Of a stretch of DNA of 64,000 bases, positions 33,908 to 43,710 are shown piece after piece. The translations under genes were made by a program, and so were the position numbers. How positions within the stretch are numbered: the first letter of the stretch is position 1; each line of letters begins with the position of its first letter. This DNA is from Bemisia tabaci (Eukaryota > Arthropoda > Insecta > Hemiptera > Aleyrodidae), in NCBI RefSeq assembly GCF_918797505.1, contig NC_092796.1, positions 32,126,098-32,190,097 on the forward strand. Direction: 5' to 3'. The notes beneath the pieces are model-generated. The model saw nothing but the letters and a program-made list of their open reading frames with translations, made no database searches and had not been told where the DNA came from.

Positions 33908-34335
33908 AGTTGCCCCCCTAGTATTGTCTCGGATGCATGCGTAAAACTATCTAAACTCGGATCTTGAGGATCGTTTACACGAGCAAAAACGAGAAGCCGG
34001 GAATTGGACCGCCACGCCGCGCTGCGCCAGGCGGAATCGTGAGGGCGGTGCGGTGGGCGGGAGGCGGGAGGCGGGCAGATGAGCGCGTGAGATGCGCGCC
34101 GCGCCGCATGCAGCTTGGCGCGCGTGGTGTGGTGTGGGCTGAGATCTTGGCGGATTTATGCGTCCTCGCGGTTCCTCCCTTGCACCCACCGTCGTCCACC
34201 CCCGACCACCATCGTCACCATCGTCCACCACCGTCCGCGCCTGGTTCTTTGATCTTCCTGTCGGCCGGATACGTCTTCATCTTAGACCTGGCTGCCGTTT
34301 CGTCCCACTTATTCCGAGCCGAGTCGCTGACTATT
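33908..34335. other. GC-rich island
   Basis: CpG-dense from about 33995 to 34270, including GGGCGGGAGGCGGGAGGCGG. Frames are open on both strands because of composition; no domain. Confidence 0.3.
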
Positions 34336-34570
34336 CTGCCTTGCTAAGGAAGAACGCCGTATGCCGAATTTCCTTCAATAAAATAGTTATTCTTGAGGAA
34401 AGTTATGAATATTCTTCCTTGAAATAATCAGGAACTTTAGGTGAAATTGCAAACATTATCTGAAAAATCGGAAGAAAAATATTTATAAGTTTACCAGGAA
34501 ATTCGTGTTTTAGAAATGGAAATTTGGCAACGTCTGAAGGCTTATACGGCGTTCTACCTTAGCAAGGTAG
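34336..34570. mobile_element. Family A element with subterminal deletion
   Basis: CTGCCTTGCTAAGGAAGAAC at left, but the match jumps from CCGTATG to CCGAATTTCC, losing the GAACATTCGAGAGTTG block. The right end is TTCTACCTTAGCAAGGTAG. The element touches family D at 34571 with no spacer. Confidence 0.8.
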
Positions 34571-35047
34571 CAGGGCCGATTTTTGGGGGCATGGGCCGCG
34601 GCCCATGGCGGCAATTTTAGGGGGCGGCAAATTTTGCAATTTTTTGAATGTATAAGTATTAAAAAAATTGGATTTAGAGAAGAAATTACAAGCATGAAAA
34701 GGCGACAAAATCTCTCATTTCCAGAGAGTATAGTAAATTCTAATTTTGTCATCTTCCGGTGATACAAGAGACAGCCTGTAATTAGTCGAGTCTGGAACGA
34801 CGCGGCGCAGAGAGCAATGATGACGAGGACTTGAGATGAAAAGGAGCAGCCCTCGGCCTCGGCGCAGCGGTCGGCATTTAACACACATCAGCGCCTACAA
34901 AACTGCATGAATACTTCACGCATTGCGTCAAACACAATGCGGTGAGCAGCGGTCGACGTGAAACGCATAGCGCCTACAAGACTGCATGAATACTTCACGC
35001 ATTGCACCAAACACAGTGCGGTCAGCGCGGCGCGGTGGCAGAAGTTA
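34571..35047 (+). mobile_element. Family D element, 3'-truncated
   Basis: Begins CAGGGCCGATTTTTGGGGG, then GGGCCGCGGCCCATGG and GGGGGCGGCAAATTTTGC. Two tandem units (about 34890 and 34967) and the stretch CGGTCAGCGCGG close it. The right end seen at 13002 is absent. Confidence 0.8.
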
Positions 35048-35729
35048 ATTGTGCGGAAGAACGCTCATTTTTGAACATTCTTGGCCATCTTGGTTTGATA
35101 TTGGAATCCGAAGATCGACAGAGACATTTTTTGTGTTAGAGAGTTGGCTGCATTTTTGGGCCCTAGCCCTATGAACCCTTTAACTTGACATGTTCGCACT
35201 CTCCTCATAAAAGTACCGTAACTCATTCATCTACTCACCACTAAGGGAGCGTTCGGTCATAAGCAGAGTAAGAGGAGCAATATGGCAACACCGTGAAGTC
35301 GGCCGGATAAATGGCACGTAATTGGGCAATAAAAAGATACTCAATTTGAAATAAATATCACCGAGCCGATAGCATTGCTATCACTGTACAGCATATTTCG
35401 TCTCACCCCTGACCCCGTCTCGGTCAAGCGTTTGCAAGTATTAATGCAAGGGTCGTCAACAGTGTTTACGTGCTCAAAACCTTGTTGCTCCCCGGATGCC
35501 ATTTTTTCTCGGCTAAATTCACATATCTAAGGACTTTCGATAACAAAACACCGTATCCGATTCAGAACCGCAACATTGCCTAATTCGCTCCGAGATTTTT
35601 TTTTCTTTACTTTGTTGTTGATTTCCAATGGCCGGTGGCGTAATCTCACAATCGCTGTTATGCTCGCGAATGAATGGTTCATCGCGTCCATAAAATTCTC
35701 TAAAAACTTAAGAAAACATACACTTTCTA
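35048..35729. other. Unassigned sequence
   Basis: No gene or repeat family recognised. Confidence 0.35.
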
Positions 35730-35979
35730 CACGGGTAAAAAAAACCTCTTGGTTCATGAGTGCAGTTTCTTGTCGCCGGATTTAAGAGTCTGGACTCTTG
35801 TTTCAATGCAAAATCCGCTTGAATCAATGCAAAATCCGCTTGAATCAATGCAAAATCCGCTTGATTCAATGCAAAATCCGCTTGAAACAAGAGTTCAAGA
35901 CTCTTAAATCCGGCGACAAAAAACTGCACTCTTAAGTCAATGCAATTCGGCAGTGGTCCAAGGTTTTTTTTTACCAGTG
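35730..35979. mobile_element. Element I: CACGGG/CCAGTG ends with tandem-repeat loop
   Basis: Left CACGGGTAAAAAAAACC, right GGTTTTTTTTTACCAGTG, flanked by TA on both sides. Arms pair through GCAGTTT.TTGTCGCCGGA and TTAAGAGTC..GACTCTTG. The loop (about 35811-35890) is four tandem copies of a 21-bp unit reading TCAATGCAAAATCCGCTTGA and one more A. Confidence 0.85.
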
Positions 35980-36035
35980 TAAATATTCTACCGGGAGAAA
36001 TATATCCGAAATATTTCAAATCTCTCACGAAATTT

Positions 36036-36287
36036 CTGCCGTGCTATGGAATAACGCCGTATGAACCTTCAGGTGTTGCCAAATTTCTTTTAGTAAATCA
36101 CGAATTTGCGGGGGAGTTTGTAAACACGTTTCCTCCAATTTTTCGGATATTTTGTTCGCAATTTCACCTAAAGTTCCTGAAAATTTCAAGAAAAAATATT
36201 CATAGCTTTCCTTGGAAATGAACATTTTATCAAGGGAAATTCAGGAACTTTCGAATGTTCATACGGCGTTTTTCCGTAGCACGGTAG
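36036..36287. mobile_element. Family A element
   Basis: Ends CTGCCGTGCTATGGAATAAC and TTTTTCCGTAGCACGGTAG. Subterminal TTGCCAAATTTC pairs with the diverged AATTCAGGAACTTTCG. Confidence 0.8.
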
Positions 36288-37103
36288 ACTGTCCCTCTCC
36301 GTACAGCGCGCTTTTTTCGTGCGACCTGGCATCGGCGCTTGGCTCGCGCGGCTCCCCGTATTAAAGACACCGCCGCAACAGGCAACACACCCAAGACCGA
36401 TCATAAAAAGTGATGCGTTTAACTACCGCAAGAGGCATGGATTAACGCGACGTGGCCAATAATGCTGTCGGGGTCCGCGAGAAGCGGGCACGATGGGAGC
36501 ATACACGCTTGAGTCATGGATGTTGGCAGCCGTTAATTGCGCTGACAATTCGAAAACGATCTGCTGCCATTGTTCCTCCCCGTTGGTAAATCATGCCGGG
36601 TGCTCTTAGTCCATTGTCTCCGCCGAGAAGATGAGTGAGGTGTAGCAACTTTTATGGGCAAATACTACTATAGAAGCTCCATGGGCCACCGAACAGAGTT
36701 AGGAAGCAAGAACCATCTACCGATGGCCAGAGCTGGATTTAGGTTTTTTGCGCCAAGTGCAGAACATTTTTTCTTCCAAAAATTCGAGATGAACGCAAAG
36801 ATGATATATTCAGATTGGAAATTCCCTGCTTTGAGTGATAAAATATGATATAAATTTAGAATAATTAGAGAGATAGTTATAGATAACTAAACTCGAAGAA
36901 GAACGTACGATGCAGGAAGGAAGGTGAGCAAGGCCCGACATCCACCAGGACACCCCCTGCCCTCTGTGCCGGAGGGTTATTCCGAAAGCTGACTTGCGGT
37001 GTTTCAGCGACAACCCGTCCGACGTCGAGTCCAGCTCGGCCTATAGCATAATTTCACGCCGCAGAATCATGTGTTTTTCCGGCAGGATCCGATACGTAAA
37101 GTA
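36288..37103. other. Unassigned sequence
   Basis: Mixed composition; no repeat family or protein domain recognised. Confidence 0.35.
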
Positions 37104-37365
37104 CATATCGACGGCGTAAGTCGGCAATCACATATCTCGTTTGCCGTGTCTGAAAATCTCCGCCTCTATGTTATTTTTGTAAAGGAGAACAAATTGACAT
37201 CATTCCTTGAAGTTTTTGCAGAATTTTCTCCGCACAGAGAAGAAAAATCACGGCAGTTTTAAAGGATTGTCGGAGCGTAGTTTTCCATTTAAAAAATGAA
37301 GTATGAAAGGAAATCTGCGACGTCGCAAACCGAGTTATGTGATTGCCGACTTACACCGTCGATGT
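37104..37365. mobile_element. Family B element, complete
   Basis: Ends ATCGACGGCGTAAGTCGGC and GCCGACTTACACCGTCGAT. Inside, AATCACATATCTCG pairs with CGAGTTATGTGATT, and TTTTCTCC with a reverse counterpart. 262 bp, non-coding. Confidence 0.8.
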
Positions 37366-37379
37366 AGCACACTATATGT

Positions 37380-37516
37380 GGATTACATTTTGCAATAAGG
37401 AGCCACTATTCCCGGCTCTTCCATAAAAGCACATATCTGCATAGAGAAACCAATGACATGTATGTTGTTTCTAAAATGGGCCAGAAATAGTGGTTCCTTA
37501 TTGCAAAATGTAATCC
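37380..37516. mobile_element. Family S element, 137 bp
   Basis: GGATTACATTTTGCAATAAG at 37380 pairs with CTTATTGCAAAATGTAATCC at 37497-37516. GAGCCACTATTCCCGGCTC and GGGCCAGAAATAGTGGTTC extend the arms. Confidence 0.85.
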
Positions 37517-38030
37517 ATGTAGTGTAGAGTATAGTATAATATAGTATAGAAGTATAGTATATATACAAGGAAAACAGACGAATTTCATCGTACGAGCTGG
37601 CAATGGGCGAGTCGGAAGCGAGCTTTGTAAACTTGCTCGGCGCGAGGTTAGTGTCAGGTTTAAATTATTCCCTTTGATAGAGTATCCGTTTTCCCGGCGA
37701 AAGCTTAGCCCAAATTTAATAATACACTCCCCGCCACCCGCCGCTGCGCCGCGCCGCCCCGATCTTCCGCCCGGTTTGACTCGCGAGTCAAGTTCCAGAT
37801 TTCCGCCCGGCGCTGAAGCCCGGGCTTAGGCTGCAGCTGACTCCCTCGTGAAAAATGAAAATGTTTATTAGACATGTCTGAGCAATGCTCCTCCGACTTA
37901 TTCCTAGCCGTGGGTCGTCGTAAATGAACCTGAGGAAAGCTCCTCGGAGAATAGACGGAGGTCGCAGGTCATTCGAGGGGAGAATCGCACCGATGGCTAT
38001 CGCCGGATTCCGCCTCTTTGTGACTGCAAT
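37517..38030. other. Unassigned sequence
   Basis: TATAGTATA repeats at 37530-37562 and a GC-rich patch at 37725-37815. No gene recognised. Confidence 0.35.
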
Positions 38031-38034
38031 CCGA

Positions 38035-38310
38035 TCATTTAAATGTATAGACAAAGCTATAGACAAAGAGGACGAAAGGGATATGCCTCCTTATCCCTTT
38101 CACATCGTCATAATCTCGCCTCGAAATTGATTCGCGCTCTTGCTCCACATCAGGAGACGCTGAGAGGAGCAGGAATGGAGAAAATTCGCGCTTGAACGTT
38201 GCTCGGGACTGATTATTTAGATTGATAGACAAAGCTATAGACAAGGAAGGCGAAAGGGATATGGGTGGAAGCGAATGGTTGAAAGGGACAAGGGAGGTAG
38301 GTAATAAAGG
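38035..38310. repeat. Two family C left-end fragments in direct order
   Basis: ATGTATAGACAAAGCTATAG at about 38041 and TTGATAGACAAAGCTATAG at about 38222 both lead into GAAAGGGATATG. Each matches only the outer part of C. Confidence 0.6.
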
Positions 38311-38317
38311 TAACTCA

Positions 38318-38412
38318 CGAGTTTGTGACACTGAGGAGGCCTAAAATACGGGCACCAATCAGAAATGGATTCGCATTGTCTTAACTCTCAGTATAAAGGA
38401 GTCCCTTACAGG
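38318..38412. repeat. Family P right half
   Basis: GTTTGTGACACTG, GGCCTAAAATACGGG, AATGGATTCGCATTGTC and AACTCTCAGTATAAAGG match 32850-32930. Confidence 0.7.
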
Positions 38413-38462
38413 AGTCCCTTACGGAGAGGAAATACACAGAGTCTGTGTATTTCCTCTCCGTA
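38398..38462. repeat. 43-bp perfect palindrome beside a 13-bp tandem repeat
   Basis: Arms of 21 bp (TACGGAGAGGAAATACACAG plus one A; and its exact reverse complement) surround one base at 38441. Just before it, AGGAGTCCCTTAC is repeated twice in tandem. Confidence 0.85.
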
Positions 38463-39824
38463 TTGATCCCGTTTTCACAAAATTTAGAGCGGGAGGGCAC
38501 TGAAACGCAGTCGATGCTCTGTAATGAAAAGCGAAATGGGTATAGGTGAAATACGGAAAAGGAACGAACCTGGAGCAAGGACCGAGATAACGATAGATAG
38601 CGCCATAGCCAAGTGCCACGGCGGAGTGCCGCAACGGAGTGCCACAGACAGAGGCACAGAGGAGAACGGAAGCTACGGATCCGGAGGAAGACGAAAACGA
38701 AAACGAAACGAGGATCTGGGAGCGCATCCAGCAATTTCGGCTCTCGGCACGGCTCAAGGAGCCACGAGCAAACGCCAAACTGGATTTATTCAATTTGGAT
38801 TCGCAAAAGGAGCGAGGTTATTAATTATAAGTCTAAATTACCACCGCCAAATTGCGTTAAGCCGCCGTGGAATCACGGAGCCTTGTTGCCTTGTGTCCTC
38901 CCGTCAAAAAATCAGACACTGAGAAAATAGTTTCAAAATGTTTTTCTTTAATTTTCAAAAAAATGGTTCGAAGAAACTTCACTTCACTTAATGGCATTTT
39001 TTTCTTAACTTAATGACAACAGGAGTTATTGAAAGAGACCGATGAGCAACAAGTCTGCAGTGTTCGAAACTCACCGTCGAGTTTTAGGAGCCATATGGCT
39101 TATCAAGCTCGATTTTTAGGGGCCATTGAAGATTTTTTAGGGGCAAAATTGACTCTTGTTTTCTCCTTAAAAGGTAGGTAATTTTGATTTTTCGTGTAGA
39201 TAAATTTTCAAAACTCAAGTCCGAGTTGGCACCGCCGGGCCTACACTCAGGATGCGTGCAATGCCACAGGGTTTATCGCCAGAAAGCGTTCTCCACAAAG
39301 GGATTTGTTTAAATCTCGTCCCTGCCGATCCTACCGCAAAAAGCGACCGCCTTCCTTGAATCGTCCTAATAGAGGCACCTCCAGCGTCCATCAAACCCCC
39401 GCGCATGGCACCGCCGCTATCTCGAAACACATTCCATACTCACTAATCATACATTGACTGAAATAAAACTTACGGACTGTGTGTACATACCGTTCCTCAG
39501 GGCACGAAAGTTTCGGGCTCTTGAGCCGAAGCGCCCGAAGCTGCGACTGCTCCGGGTGCCTCACCCGGAACTTTCGGCCTCTGAACCCAGAACGCGGATT
39601 TTTATCTTCATTCGCGTTTTAGAGCACAAAATGAACTGTTTCTTCCGCCTTTTTCCGACTTTAATAAATTTTCAAAAAATTTTACCTCATCTAATTTGAA
39701 AGTCAAGGGGATCTTCGATGTTCCATATTCTGACAGACTGACACATACCTAATTTGTTGCAACACCCAAGTTGTAGTGATCACGAACAGTTATAACGGAT
39801 CAAACGCGAAAAGTTAAACCGAAT
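38463..39824. other. Unassigned sequence
   Basis: CpG- and GA-rich from 38540 to 38770. The frames of 105-132 residues there overlap in several phases and show no domain. AT-rich beyond, with a GC patch at 39220-39420. Confidence 0.35.
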
Positions 39825-40235
39825 AAATATTGCAATTTTATGGCATTTTGCAATAAATTCGCGAATTCATCGACGGCGATATATTGCAATATTATCGAAC
39901 AATAAAAGGGTAACGACAGGGGGTTTTGGATGAGGGAGTGCCAACTCGCTGATGACTTGTGGGAGGACCGAGTTTGGTGGCGATTAGGCGTCGCAGAGCG
40001 CTGTGAGAGCGATTCTCATGTATGTATATATCGAACAATAAATTGTGATAAACTGAGATACAATTTTGAGTTTATCAAACGCGGTTTCATAGAGAACAAA
40101 TCGCCACAAGATCGAGAATAATCGCTCAGATGTTGATAATCTAAGTGATTTTAACGCCATAAAATCGCGAAAAAGATGGCAACTTAATTTAAAAAAATCG
40201 CGATTTTTTCGTTGTAAAGTGCGACTTGCGGAAGA
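39825..40235. repeat. Repeat AA, copy 2, interrupted
   Basis: Same phrase order as 22840-23190 (ATTGCAATATTATCGAAC, ATAGAGAACAAATCGCC, CTCAGATGTTGATAATC, GATTTTAACGCC, GGCAACTTAATTT), split by the insert at 39907-40029. Confidence 0.7.
39907..40029 (+). mobile_element. Probable 5'-truncated LINE insertion
   Basis: A 123-bp insert flanked by ATCGAACAATAAA at 39894-39906 and 40030-40042, a 13-bp duplication typical of target-primed reverse transcription. It ends in a CATGTATGTATAT tail. Its plus frame holds LADDLWEDRVWWRLGVAER, reminiscent of the DRxxWR ending of LINE reverse-transcriptase proteins. Confidence 0.65.
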
Positions 40236-40535
40236 ATGATTTTGTACCAGCGGTGTCTGATGGGGTAGTTGTCTCGATTATCGCATGCATGCCTAGCAAA
40301 GGACCCTTGGAGATCTGCCGATGCGTAGCAACGAAATAATCTCTCAGTTTTCACCTTTCCACCTCGTTTGATCCCCTCTTTTGGGATATCTGCGCTGGGT
40401 GATTAGCGATTCTCAAATTATCCTCTCAGATTACACCCTGCTCCCCTGACGTCCGACCGGGTCATATTGTGGACGAAAACATTCTACTAACAAGCTTCGT
40501 ATCAAGCCCTACCTTTCACCTCGTTCTCATACAAC
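40236..40535. other. Unassigned sequence
   Basis: Nothing recognised. Confidence 0.3.
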
Positions 40536-40683
40536 AAAAGGACACATTTTGCAATTAGGAATCACAATTGATGGCTCATATTCTAAAAGCAGCACATGTA
40601 CCATTAGTTTACCCAAGCAGGATAGACGTTTTTTTGTGAGAGCCGAAATTGTAGTTCCTCCTCACAAAATGGAGTCCAATTCT
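40536..40683. mobile_element. Family S element
   Basis: CACATTTTGCAATTAGGAAT, GATGGCTCAT at left. At right, ATTGTAGTTCCTCCTCAC and AAAATGGAGTCCAATT are the reverse form. Confidence 0.7.
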
Positions 40684-41011
40684 GTTTTTGTGAAAGCCGG
40701 AAAATCCAGCATGCATGCCCTCTCCGATGTATCTGCAAATAAGTCATGAGCCAAAAGGTCCCATTATGAGCCATAAACAATGTTTTCGAATAGTGCCCTC
40801 TCTAATTATCGACTATTTCATTTCACTATACTGGAATCGAGATTCCTACGAGAGGGCCTATTAAAAAACTATCTGAAACACGTGTTTGAAATTTATTATT
40901 CATGCTTTTTTCTTGCAGAATTGACTCTGAATTGACTCTTTGTGAAATACGGCGTGGAGGAATGGTAAATTCTGCCAATCTTTCTTTTCAGTGTACAACA
41001 GGTTTTCCCAT
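40684..41011. other. Unassigned sequence
   Basis: AT-rich, nothing recognised. Confidence 0.3.
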
Positions 41012-41321
41012 CACGGAGAAAAAAAACTTTGTGCGTGGGACCCGAAGTTGAGGTCATATGGATCTCTGAAGTTTTCGGATCACGTATCTAAAAACTTGAG
41101 GTCCAGCTGCCGAAGTTCGGGTGAGACATCTAAAGTACTTCGATAAATACCGAAGGGTTCGGGTCAGACATCTGAAGTACTCCGGTACGTACGGAAGTGC
41201 CTCGATGTCTGACCCGAACTTCGGTAGCTGGACCTTAAGTTTTTAGATACGAGATCCGAAAACTTCAGAGATCCATACGACCTCAACTTCGGGTCCCACG
41301 CACGAAGTTTTTTTCTCCGTG
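41012..41321. mobile_element. Element O: near-perfect 310-bp palindrome
   Basis: CACGGAGAAAAAAAACTT at left, AAGTTTTTTTCTCCGTG at right. Arms of about 140 bp pair through GTGGGACCCGAAGTTGAGGT, ATCTCTGAAGTTTTCGGATC and TCTAAAAACTT. The centre repeats GAAGTACTYCGG and CGGGTCAGACATC motifs. A clear flanking duplication is not seen (AT versus AA). Confidence 0.85.
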
Positions 41322-41891
41322 AATGAAGGAGGAGCCGAAGCCGATGCTCTTTTGAGCCCTCGGTTGACACCTTAAGGCGCAGCGAGGGCTTTAATTTTTA
41401 AACTCTTATCCCAACAATCAATGGCTCACCCCACATCCCCCGCCCCGCAGGCTGTGCAGGGGCACGGTTGCCAAACTGGGATAAAATTCGGATATTTCAC
41501 ATGGGCTCAGAAGGGGAGCTGTCAAACAACTGGCAAGAATGTGCAGGGGCAAAGGGGATGTGACAAAACCGTTTCATTGACACTCCCGGAGCCGGGGCTG
41601 TTTGTCGACGCCCGCGTCAGAGATCGCGAGGGTCCAAGTACTAACTGCTCCTGCCATGTTTGTTAAAGGCTGATTGAATTTCACAAATTTCTTCGGCTAC
41701 AATGTTTATATACTTCTTTCATAAATTATTAATCTCGGCTGGAGACTGGCGCTACCACGCTGCAGCGGGCCATCCCCCTCTTTTCACCCCCTCCACCCCC
41801 GTTGCCTTCCTCTCCAGCTGAGGTTTAGACGATAAGCTGTTCTATCCGAAGCAAGCTGCCGGTGTGGCTGAAGGTGTACGACGTATGTCTA
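41322..41891. other. Unassigned sequence
   Basis: An 81-residue frame at 41421-41666 has no recognised motif. Moderate GC, no repeats identified. Confidence 0.35.
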
Positions 41892-42120
41892 CACTGATAA
41901 GAAAGTATGATAACATCTACTATGAGTCTATTTTGATCTTTTACACAGTGATACTATTTGGTAAAAAATAACTAGAATTACAGTGGTATTCACCAGAACT
42001 CTGGTAGTGCATATCATAATATGGAAATGCAACCACAGAGTCTGGTGTTCATTACCATACTCGTATCGCTGTGTCAGAGTATGGTAAAATCTACCATATG
42101 TTGTTTTCAGTGCATTCGAA
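41892..42120. mobile_element. Element M (CACTG..CAGTG) with ACCAT/ATGGT motifs
   Basis: Begins CACTGATAAGAAAGTATG and ends ATATGTTGTTTTCAGTG. The interior repeats GTATGGTAAAATCTACCATA-like hairpins: TACTATTTGGTAA, GGTATTCACCAG, CTGGTGTTCATTACCATAC. Flanks TA and CA, so the 2-bp duplication is imperfect. Confidence 0.7.
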
Positions 42121-42155
42121 TGTTACCGATTGGACTCAATAGATGAAACGCATGC

Positions 42156-42403
42156 GAGGGGCTTAGAGAACAAGGTCGTAAGTGCAGTTTTTGCTATTTA
42201 AAAAAATACGTGTTTGAAGTTGCTAAATTACATGGATCCTTATGGTGGAAATAAATTTCAAACAGCTTTTTAATGCTTAAAAATAGGCATTTGGGAGCGA
42301 ATTTTTCTCAGAATATGCACCAAGACTACAGTTTTACTTGAAATAATCAATATCCCAATTTTTTCAAAAACTGCACTGATGTGCCTTGTCCTCCAAGCCC
42401 CTC
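42156..42403. mobile_element. Family AC inverted-repeat element
   Basis: GAGGGGCTTAGAGAACAAGG, then AGTGCAGTTTTT at left; AAAAACTGCACTGATG, then CCTTGTCCTCCAAGCCCCTC at right. Interior AT-rich. Confidence 0.75.
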
Positions 42404-42431
42404 ATCTATAAACCTCTAAAAACTGGGCGAA

Positions 42432-42642
42432 CACTGAAAAAAAAGGTGCTTGGCTGAATTATGATAATTCTTGAATTTGCCGGCAAGAATTTGTTTTCTC
42501 TTGATTTAAATTAATTTTTTTCTTGATACAAGCAAAATAATGTTTGGGTTAAGCGAAAAAGTAGTTTTTATTAAACAGCAAAATTCTTAATTTAAGAAAA
42601 AAATACTTCTTGGCGGTAAATTTAAGATTTTTTTTTTCAGTG
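42432..42642. mobile_element. Element J (CACTG..CAGTG)
   Basis: CACTGAAAAAAAAGGTGC and ATTTTTTTTTTCAGTG, flanked by AA on both sides. The interior has hairpin words around TTCTTGA/TTAAGAA: ATTCTTGAATTTGCC, CTTGATTTAAATTAA, CTTGATACAAG, CTTAATTTAAGAA. 211 bp. Confidence 0.7.
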
Positions 42643-42661
42643 AAGTGTAAAAGAAACCCAA

Positions 42662-42730
42662 GCGGGTTGATTATTATAATCGATGAACAAAGCGGTGGAC
42701 AAGTCAGACGAAGAGGAAACGGGATCACGT
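42662..42730. repeat. Family C left-end fragment
   Basis: GCGGGTTGATTATTATAATC, GACAAGTCAGACGAAGAGG resemble the C left end. No right end. Confidence 0.55.
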
Positions 42731-43394
42731 GTTCTTGTCCAGCAAAAACTATATCGACGATTCTACTTTACATACGATTGAATCCATGATTTTAGCTGAT
42801 GAACACCCTATACTTGTTCAGACTTTTCCGGTAAATCATTCTCGAACGGACAAAATGGAGGAGGCAATCTTGCAAAAAAAAAATAAAAATAAAAATAAAA
42901 AAAAGTCAACTGACGCACTAAACACCGAACGGTGGTTTATAAAAGGCGTTTGTATTTTTTTTAACGTTTAATTTTAAAAGACGCCGTTTAAACTTGCGCG
43001 AGCGTTATATTTCAAAGAGCTCTCTTACTCCTCGCCCCTCGCCTGTCGTTTCTTTCGATTCGAATTTGAAGTCGATTGAAGCGTTTGGTTTTCTCCGGAT
43101 AAGACAAAGGCTACAACTACGGCAAGCCGTTACTGAGCACTGAGGCAACTTTAAAATGCTCAAGGCTAGTGCATATGTGCGATGACTTGAGACTGTAAGT
43201 TGGTTAATCTTTCTTTGTTTTAAAATTAAATAGTATGTAGCTCATATCACATATTTAGTTTTTATTTAACAAAATATTATAGTCCGGACTTATTTGATAT
43301 TTTAGATGAGGTAAATAAATGATCCATGCAGATGTAAATAACTAAACATTTCCAGTCCGTGTGTTGTCCAAATCCACGCGAAGCAGTGCAAAGC
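42731..43394. other. Unassigned sequence
   Basis: An AAAAT microsatellite at about 42880-42905, otherwise unassigned. Confidence 0.35.
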
Positions 43395-43482
43395 ATGATA
43401 CTGAAAAAGACAGACGAAGCGATAGACAAAGAAGACGAAGGGAAAATGGAGTGATTTTATCGGTTGGAACAGTGGTTGTCAT
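43395..43482. repeat. Family C left-half fragment
   Basis: AGACGAAGCGATAGACAAAG, GACGAAGGGAAAATGGAGTG and GTGGTTGTCATAGACTA follow the C order. No right half. Confidence 0.6.
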
Positions 43483-43550
43483 AGACTACAAATTGGTTAG
43501 GTTTCCTTCAGTAATTTTCCCTTTGTCACAACTGGAGAAAAGTATCACAA

Positions 43551-43707
43551 TCCTAACTATACTCCTGGCTGATTTTGGAGCTAGATGTGAGAGCAGTCAC
43601 CAGTCTGCAGAGGTACAGTCTGTTGAGTCTGCCGCGCGAAAGTGTGGTTGAATCAACCATACCTTTATTATCTGGCGCCAAAATCAGCCAGGAGTTTAGT
43701 TGGGATC
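43551..43707. mobile_element. Family L inverted-repeat element
   Basis: CCTAACTATACTCCTGGCTG, ATTTTGG at left pairs with CCAAAATCAGCCAGGAGTTT, AGTTGGGA at right. Arms about 35 bp. The neighbouring K element begins 4 bp after the right arm. A second L arm lies at 985-1040. Confidence 0.75.
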
Positions 43708-43710
43708 GTG

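Noticed and set aside
35811..35890. CRISPR-like array of four short repeats
   Set aside because: The 21-bp units are directly contiguous without spacers and sit in the loop of a transposon-like hairpin in animal DNA.
38524..38922. Overlapping frames of 105-132 residues on the plus strand
   Set aside because: Three frames and the opposite strand are all open, which reflects stop-poor GA- and CG-rich composition; no motif is recognisable.
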